Source of the DNA: an uncultured Cyclobacteriaceae bacterium
GTDB taxonomy: Bacteria; Bacteroidota; Bacteroidia; Cytophagales; Cyclobacteriaceae
Assembly (NCBI GenBank): GCA_947492745.1
Contig: CANLOE010000011.1
Coordinates: forward strand, 22,784-86,783
Direction of reading: 5' to 3'
Length of the DNA: 64,000 nucleotides
Part shown: positions 61,791 to 64,000 of the stretch, piece after piece
Layout: every line of letters starts with the position of its first letter
Position numbering within the stretch: position 1 is the first letter of the stretch
Position numbers and translations under genes: made by a program
Notes under the pieces: generated by a model
What the model saw: only the letters and a program-made list of their open reading frames with translations
What the model was told of the DNA's origin: nothing
Database searches by the model: none

Positions 61791-61996
61791 CCCAAAATAA
61801 TCAATAGCCTTCCTGTTGCGAACATAAATTGCTTCAGAATCAACAGTTTTACACTACGTAGGTTTTATGCAAATTTGGGTTTCGACTGTCGTATAAGATT
61901 GCGCGGGTCATATTAGTTTCAATCAAGGCGAGAACCGCAGTGATAGCAGCGCTGTCCCGAGGGTTGTCAACGCAGAGTGGGATAACATGGGCAATA
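61791..61996 (-). repeat. repeat module A, inverted, with an element-type end
   Basis: The left end CCCAAAATAATCAATAG (61791-61807) matches the terminal repeat of the elements at 1816 and 33814, followed by their arm 'aacataaattgcttcaga'. From 61870 the A module appears inverted ('gtcgtataagattgcgcggg', 'aaccgcagtgatagcagcgc') to about 61996. The second end is not clear, so this may be a rearranged copy. Confidence 0.55.
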
Positions 61997-62109
61997 GTAT
62001 ATGCGAAACCTGAGAGCTGTTTTTATATGATAGAGATTTGCTTTTTGAATGGTATTTTCCATAGCATCGGTTGTCCACTCTATTTATCCCGGATCATGAT
62101 GCATTGAAA

Positions 62110-62245
62110 AACCTACTGCGGATCTAACTATCTGCAAACCGGTCGTTGCACTAAGTTTTTTGAATTCATCACAGCGGTGCTATGCTAAATCTAATAAAAC
62201 TCCCTGATTTATTGATATTTAAACTCTCGTTACGAAGTGCCAACG
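62110..62245 (-). repeat. dispersed repeat module C, inverted
   Basis: On the minus strand, 'atcagggagttttattagat', 'agcatagcaccgctgtgatg' and 'aattcaaaaaacttagtgca' match the plus-strand copy at 24440-24565 at about 83% by eye over 90 bases. It lies directly downstream of the orphan terminator at 62296 as read on the minus strand. Confidence 0.65.
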
Positions 62246-62295
62246 CATCGGGTTTATCTTGGTTTTGTATAGTGCGGTATTTGAAAAAAAAAAGA

Positions 62296-62321
62296 CTGCC
62301 CATCAGTATATCGATGGACAG
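62296..62321 (-). terminator. orphan copy of the lipocalin-gene terminator
   Basis: CTGCCCATC (62296-62304) pairs with GATGGACAG (62313-62321). Compared with 60556-60581, one pair has changed from C-G to T-A on both arms, a compensatory change that keeps the stem. On the minus strand it is followed by a run of about ten T. Forty of 49 surrounding bases match the other copy. The nearest minus-strand gene ends 757 bases upstream. Confidence 0.75.
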
Positions 62322-62352
62322 CCTCATCTACAAGGGGAACTATCGAACCAAA

Positions 62353-62394
62353 TTATCTTATTCCCAATGGTATTTTATGAACTTTATTTAATAT
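62353..62394 (-). pseudogene. possible 3' remnant of a second lipocalin-like gene
   Basis: The minus-strand frame HKIPLGIR followed by TAA at 62355-62353 sits 32 bases before the orphan terminator. The intact gene ends YKFRKVR and stop at the same distance from its terminator. The similarity is short and could be chance; the position is the main argument. Between this and 63077 lie repeats C and B, with no continuing frame. Confidence 0.3.
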
Positions 62395-62563
62395 TGATTT
62401 TTTTGGAGTCTGTTTGCATTATATTATCATGTAATTAAGCAAATACTAATGGGACCTTTTATTTCTATAGAAAGGGGACTTCCCGCTATTTTAATCCAGG
62501 TTGTCCATTAGTAGTTTTTCTATTACGGCCTCAAACTTCTTTTGAATCCGTAAGACGGACATA

Positions 62564-62650
62564 TTTTTTGAATTAATAAGTGGCAGTGCTGCGCTGAATC
62601 TAAGAAAACCCGTTGATTCATTGAATTTTATGACCTATTCACGAAGCTCA
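62564..62650 (-). repeat. dispersed repeat module C, diverged inverted copy
   Basis: The plus-strand stretches 'ttttttgaattaataagtgg', 'cagtgctgcgctgaatctaa' and 'gaaaacccgttgattcattg' align with 62153-62215 in the same order, so it is a second, more diverged C copy in this spacer. Confidence 0.5.
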
Positions 62651-62799
62651 AATACATAATTCATTCTGACCCATTCAAGTGAAATCTCCACTGAGTGAGG
62701 TTTCAGAATATGTCTTTAGATTTTTCACATGGATGGTATTGATTTGATTTTTAATGGTCACGTAAAATCCAAATGTATGCTCTTGTTTATGTCGAGTTG

Positions 62800-63020
62800 G
62801 ACACTTTCTCTGTCATGCTATTCCCACATGTAATCTTTCAGCAACTGATTTTGTTGAAATTCTCGCTGATAGCGCTACTGTTCTTTCCTATGCAGCAGGC
62901 TGGCTTCATTATTGAAAATATCCTTAGGGCATTTTCTTAACGCTCTGTCCTATCTCGTTCTGCACTCAAAATAGTGATCACAAAATTTAATTGTAATTTT
63001 AAAGCTTCTCTAAGTTTTAA
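62800..63020 (+). repeat. dispersed repeat module B, uninterrupted copy
   Basis: This copy contains 'ctgatagcgctactgttctt', 'gggcattttcttaacgctct' and 'cactcaaaatagtgatcaca', in the same order as 30801-31030. It shows the empty TTAA (62937-62940) at the point where the copy at 1675-2215 holds the 328-bp element. It lies just downstream of the truncated lipocalin-like gene. Confidence 0.65.
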
Positions 63021-63077
63021 AACCTACCTTATGGAAGTATATATATACTGATAGGTATCTATTGTCTGTTTTTTTAT

Positions 63078-63668
63078 CTATTTCTCCTCTAGATGCTCAA
63101 TATCCCTTTGTTTTTCAAGAAAATACTCGAAGAAGTCTGAATCCCTAAACTTACCTAGTCGCAAGTAGCCAGTCTGACTATCGACAAAAGCGAGTAGCGG
63201 AGTAACTGTTTCAGGTCCATTTACAAAGGAAGTCAAGTCAAAGTTGAATATGTTTTTACTTATGGCTACCCCCGTTGTGAAATTACTCATATCAATAGTA
63301 TATTTATATTGACCTTCTTCGAAGGTAGCCCCATTGGTTTTGTCAAAAATAACCCTACTCACCTCTTTGAGATGGGTACTTGTAGAAGTCACAGGTCCAA
63401 ACAATCGATTCAAATCCATAGAAGTAACAGGCTCTTCATCCTCAAATGGTTTTTTAAAGGACATAATTTTCCATGTACCTTGTATCCTTTCCATGTTTTG
63501 GATTGCCATACCTCTAGTCGTTGAGGTATGGCGTGCTACTGTTTTTAATTTTGGATGTGAAAATGTTTCAGTGTTAGCTCCCGGCTCTACAATATACCCA
63601 TCTCTTTCGCAAGCGATAACCATCATCAAAGCAAATAATAGTATCGCTATAAATTCTAGGTATTTCAT
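63078..63668 (-). CDS. truncated lipocalin-like lipoprotein (paralogue of the gene at 60613)
   Basis: 196 residues with a lipoprotein signal (MKYLEFIAILLFALMMVIAC). The single domain closely follows domain 1 of the 321-residue paralogue: ERIQGTWKIMSFKKPFEDEE, SMDLNRLFGPVTSTSTHLKE, and LRLGKFRDSDFFEYFLEKQ. Similarity stops right there; the protein continues RDIEHLEEK to a stop, without the second domain. A terminator copy of the paralogue lies about 760 bases further on, with repeats between, which suggests a gene once as long as its paralogue. It may still be expressed as a one-domain lipoprotein. Confidence 0.6.
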   Translation of the reverse strand: MKYLEFIAILLFALMMVIACERDGYIVEPGANTETFSHPKLKTVARHTSTTRGMAIQNMERIQGTWKIMSFKKPFEDEEPVTSMDLNRLFGPVTSTSTHLKEVSRVIFDKTNGATFEEGQYKYTIDMSNFTTGVAISKNIFNFDLTSFVNGPETVTPLLAFVDSQTGYLRLGKFRDSDFFEYFLEKQRDIEHLEEK

Positions 63669-63860
63669 TTTTTTGCTGTTAGAGTGCTAGGGTTATATTA
63701 AGGGTGTAAGGTTCGTATATTATCTCATTCATTATTTAAAACGTTTCCCCAGAATATTACCCCACCCTCTTCTCCTGGAAAATCATCCTTTTTTCGAAAA
63801 ACGTACTGGAGTAGTAATTATTCGACGCATTGACACTATGGTGGCGCTGGTTAGATCTTA

Positions 63861-64000
63861 TACCAACTTAGCTTTTAAAATCGCCTATCTTCCTGTTGAT
63901 TATGCTTCACTCAGCGTTGACACTCCTCGGGATAGCGCTGCTATCCCTGCGGTTCTCGCCTTGATTGAAAAAAAATGACCCGCGGAATCTTATACGACAT
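63861..64000 (+). repeat. repeat module A, running off the window end
   Basis: It begins 'aacttagcttttaaaatcgc' and continues to 'gacccgcggaatcttatacg' at the window edge. It includes a perfect hairpin GGGATAGC-GCT-GCTATCCC (63929-63947). It matches 1854-2010 and 33891-34048 in the same orientation. The stretch 63669-63860 shows no gene. Confidence 0.7.

Overview
This window is chromosomal DNA from a member of the Bacteroidota, most likely a gliding Cytophagales-type bacterium. The main evidence is the type IX secretion / gliding machinery: a 2412-residue SprA translocon downstream of maeB and ruvA, a PorT-like gene overlapping the menaquinone methyltransferase gene, two PorE-like TPR/PD40/OmpA proteins, and a secreted protein with a type A C-terminal sorting domain. 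Bacteroidota-restricted families (DUF4292, DUF4837, DUF5606) and the order flippase - nucleotidyltransferase - TPR - DUF4292 - EnvC-like agree with this. No rRNA, tRNA, CRISPR array, prophage or recognisable transposase gene was seen.

Layout. 1-1.2 kb: tail of an SDR-type threonine dehydrogenase convergent with a T9SS cargo gene. 1.2-2.3 kb: repeat-rich spacer with a small inverted-repeat-bounded element nested in another repeat. 2.3-26.2 kb: a long plus-strand housekeeping and envelope block (crotonase, flippase, sugar nucleotidyltransferase, TPR protein, DUF4292 lipoprotein, EnvC-like protein, tatA, gatA-like amidase, mltD-like LysM transglycosylase, DUF4837, maeB, ruvA, sprA, gcvH, vanZ-like, tonB). 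26.3-30.4 kb: aspartate kinase divergent from fbp, then a gene-poor stretch and two small minus-strand genes. 30.4-37.6 kb: two PorE-like paralogues on the plus strand with engB between them on the minus strand, and repeat mosaics in the spacers. 37.7-39.9 kb: menG/ubiE, porT and an SDR. 39.9-55.1 kb: a long minus-strand signalling region. 55.4-59.7 kb: cytidine deaminase, a saccharopine-dehydrogenase-like enzyme, and a three-gene operon of beta-barrel protein, DUF4266 and DUF3570. 59.8-64 kb: small hypothetical genes, a two-domain lipocalin-like lipoprotein, its truncated paralogue, and many repeat modules.

The most interesting system is the minus-strand block at 42.1-55.1 kb. In transcription order it encodes a PilJ-like/HAMP/GAF/PAS sensor, CheR, a receiver-less CheB, a membrane GAF protein, a Cache-HAMP-GAF-PAS-PAS-PP2C phosphatase (SiaA-like), a SiaB-like kinase, a SiaC-like (DUF1987) switch protein that keeps Thr68, and a TerB-like/ABC/ABC2-membrane fusion followed by a lipoprotein and a secreted protein. 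No SiaD-type diguanylate cyclase, CheA, CheW or chemoreceptor lies nearby, so the output of this partner switch is open.

The second theme is a set of dispersed non-coding repeats (modules A, B and C), found only between genes. The A copies at 1.9 and 33.9 kb are about 95% identical, and both sit inside short elements with matching terminal inverted repeats. One of these elements is flanked by TTAA on both sides inside a B repeat, at a site where another B copy has a single TTAA. This looks like a MITE-type mobile element.
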